A DNA stretch of 8,128 nucleotides from Pseudomonadota bacterium (lineage in GTDB: Bacteria; Pseudomonadota; Alphaproteobacteria; Rhizobiales; Kaistiaceae). Below the pieces are notes generated by a model. That model was given only the letters and a program-made list of their open reading frames with translations, made no database searches and was not told the origin of the DNA. The position numbers and the translations under genes are program-made. How positions within the stretch are numbered: position 1 is the stretch's first letter; each line of letters begins with the position of its first letter. Shown here in pieces: positions 7,137-8,128 of the stretch. The stretch is from contig JAEVZM010000531.1 of NCBI GenBank assembly GCA_023392225.1, positions 1 through 8,128 of the forward strand, in the 5' to 3' direction.

Positions 7137-7793
7137 ATGACCGGCATGCCCCCAGACGACAACCCCTTCACGCCCGGCGCCTTCGCCCGCCGCGTCGCCG
7201 AGCGCCTGCGCGACGCGCCCGCGGCAGTCACCGCCGAGCCGCATCCGGCGGCTGCCGGCGACCATGTGCTGAACCCCGGATTCGTGATGGGCCCCGGCCC
7301 CTATCGCGATGCCGCGGTGCTGATCCCGGTGATCGCCCGCGAGCCCGAGGCGACGATGCTGCTGACGCTGCGCACGCCGCATCTCAAGAGCCATGCCGGG
7401 CAGATCGCCTTCCCCGGCGGCAAGATCGACCCGGAGGACGAGTCGGCGGTCGCCGCCGCGCTTCGCGAGGCGGAGGAGGAGGTCGGCCTCGACCGCGGCC
7501 TGGTGACGCCGATCGGGGCGCTCGACCCCTATTTCACCGGCACCGGCTATCGCATCGTCCCCATCGTCGGCATGGTCGACCCGGCGCACCGGCTGGCGCT
7601 CAACCCGCACGAGGTGGTCGACGCCTTCGAGGTGCCCCTGCCGTTTCTGATGTCGCCGGGCAATCACCGCCTCGGCAGCCGCGAGTTCAGCGGCGCGGTG
7701 CGGTCGTTTTATGAGATGCCGTTCGGAGAACGCTATATAAGGGGTGTCACCGCGGGCATCATCCGCGGGTTGTATGAGCGGATGTTCGGCTAA
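7137..7793 (+). CDS. CoA pyrophosphatase-type NUDIX hydrolase
   Basis: A 218-aa cytoplasmic NUDIX hydrolase of the NudL / peroxisomal CoA-pyrophosphatase type, expected to cleave coenzyme A (or related CoA species) to 3',5'-ADP and 4'-phosphopantetheine with Mg2+ or Mn2+. Seen: the CoA-family signature from LLTLR (75-79) to FPGG (92-95), with Thr80 and Lys84 where the consensus has Ser/Ala and Arg; a NUDIX box starting at Gly95 and ending REAEEEVGL at 110-118, with one extra residue in its first spacer compared with the general box, as is common in this subfamily; and TGTGYRIVPIVG at about 134-145. The start is set at ATG 7137, where family-like sequence begins; ATG 7146 is the alternative. 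The open frame extends back to an ATG at 7044, but that extension looks noncoding. No good Shine-Dalgarno is present at either site. The stop codon TAA is followed immediately by the next gene. Confidence 0.93.
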   Translation: MTGMPPDDNPFTPGAFARRVAERLRDAPAAVTAEPHPAAAGDHVLNPGFVMGPGPYRDAAVLIPVIAREPEATMLLTLRTPHLKSHAGQIAFPGGKIDPEDESAVAAALREAEEEVGLDRGLVTPIGALDPYFTGTGYRIVPIVGMVDPAHRLALNPHEVVDAFEVPLPFLMSPGNHRLGSREFSGAVRSFYEMPFGERYIRGVTAGIIRGLYERMFG

Positions 7794-8057
7794 ATGGCGC
7801 GCCTAGTAGCCTTCAATGCAGTCTTCTTCCTGCTGCCATTCGGCGTCTACGCGGCCTGGCTCCTGGCGACGCGGGGCACGGTGGGCGGCGCCAGCGACTG
7901 GCCGATCCGGACCATCACCTGGCTCGCCGTGGGCGGCGCGGCACTGCTGATCATCGCGGTCGTGGCCTTCCTGCAGTTCGATGCCGCTCCCCCAGGCGGC
8001 CATTACGTCCCTGCCCAGGTGATCGACGGCGTCCTCGTCCCCGGCCATTTCGAGTAG
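7794..8057 (+). CDS. DUF6111 family small membrane protein
   Basis: An 87-aa protein of unknown function. Seen: two hydrophobic helices, at about residues 5-25 (VAFNAVFFLLPFGVYAAWLL) and 42-61 (ending IIAVVAFL), then a short soluble tail with GGHYVPAQ and VLVPGHF, which is typical of the DUF6111 family found beside NUDIX and CCA-adding enzyme genes in Hyphomicrobiales. It is probably an inner-membrane protein. Its ATG abuts the TAA of the NUDIX gene with no gap, so translation is likely coupled. The recognition rests on remembered family features and gene context; no enzymatic motif is visible. Confidence 0.82.
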   Translation: MARLVAFNAVFFLLPFGVYAAWLLATRGTVGGASDWPIRTITWLAVGGAALLIIAVVAFLQFDAAPPGGHYVPAQVIDGVLVPGHFE

Positions 8058-8064
8058 TCCTGCG

Positions 8065-8128
8065 GTGACGACGAACGCCGAAGCAATCCCCAGCCTCGCC
8101 GGTGCGGGCTGGCTTGCCGCACCCGCAG
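8065..8128 (+). CDS. CCA tRNA nucleotidyltransferase, N-terminal fragment cut by window end
   Basis: Only 21 codons are inside the window, from a GTG start 7 nt after the DUF6111 stop codon. The visible peptide reads VTTNAEAI then PSLAGAGWLAAPA. This resembles the N-terminus of alphaproteobacterial CCA-adding enzymes (SLAGAxWL followed by a short helix before the nucleotidyltransferase core), and these genes commonly sit just after NUDIX and DUF6111 genes. The enzyme adds the 3' CCA end to tRNA. The catalytic motifs lie beyond the window, so the call is tentative. No ATG is available in this frame nearby and no clear Shine-Dalgarno is seen, which fits coupling to the upstream gene. Confidence 0.6.
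   Translation, partial: MTTNAEAIPSLAGAGWLAAPA

Noticed and set aside
6878..7231. A 117-codon minus-strand frame spanning the intergenic gap
   Set aside because: It starts inside the NUDIX gene and ends inside the MoxR gene, lacks a ribosome binding site and shows no domain.

Overview
The window is very GC-rich (roughly 70% by eye) and fully coding apart from one central intergenic gap. Gene content and order point to an alphaproteobacterium, most likely of the Hyphomicrobiales (Rhizobiales): a MoxR/DUF58/DUF4159 membrane operon lies divergent from a CoA-pyrophosphatase-type NUDIX gene, a DUF6111 gene and the start of a CCA-adding enzyme gene. This placement comes from family recognition, not from a database search. 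It looks like ordinary chromosome: I see no insertion sequence, phage gene, tRNA or CRISPR array.

Minus strand, 6881 down to 33, is a tightly packed four-gene operon in transcription order: a MoxR-type AAA+ ATPase (336 aa), a soluble DUF58 protein (310 aa), a 937-aa protein with a BatA-like N-terminus and a C-terminal DUF4159 domain, and a 698-aa membrane protein with a VWA-like domain followed by a glutamine-amidotransferase-like domain. The first junction has a 2-nt gap and the other two are 4-nt ATGA overlaps, so the genes are probably co-transcribed and translationally coupled. From the membrane segments and their flanking charges I infer that the ATPase and DUF58 protein are cytoplasmic, while the last two proteins carry large periplasmic bodies. 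By analogy with other MoxR/VWA systems, the ATPase may remodel or assemble a complex in or across the inner membrane. The target is unknown.

Positions 6882-7136 are the divergent regulatory gap. It holds a strong ribosome binding site for the ATPase gene and a perfect 7-bp inverted repeat with an 11-nt spacer. I find no convincing complete sigma-70 promoter.

Plus strand, 7137 to the window end, holds the NUDIX hydrolase, a small two-helix DUF6111 membrane protein whose ATG directly follows the NUDIX stop codon, and the first 21 codons of a probable CCA tRNA nucleotidyltransferase starting at GTG. These three are probably one transcript and are unrelated in function to the minus-strand operon, as far as can be told.

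The most interesting part is the minus-strand operon: a recognisable and probably widespread module whose biochemical job is undetermined. I do not claim it as an entirely new system.
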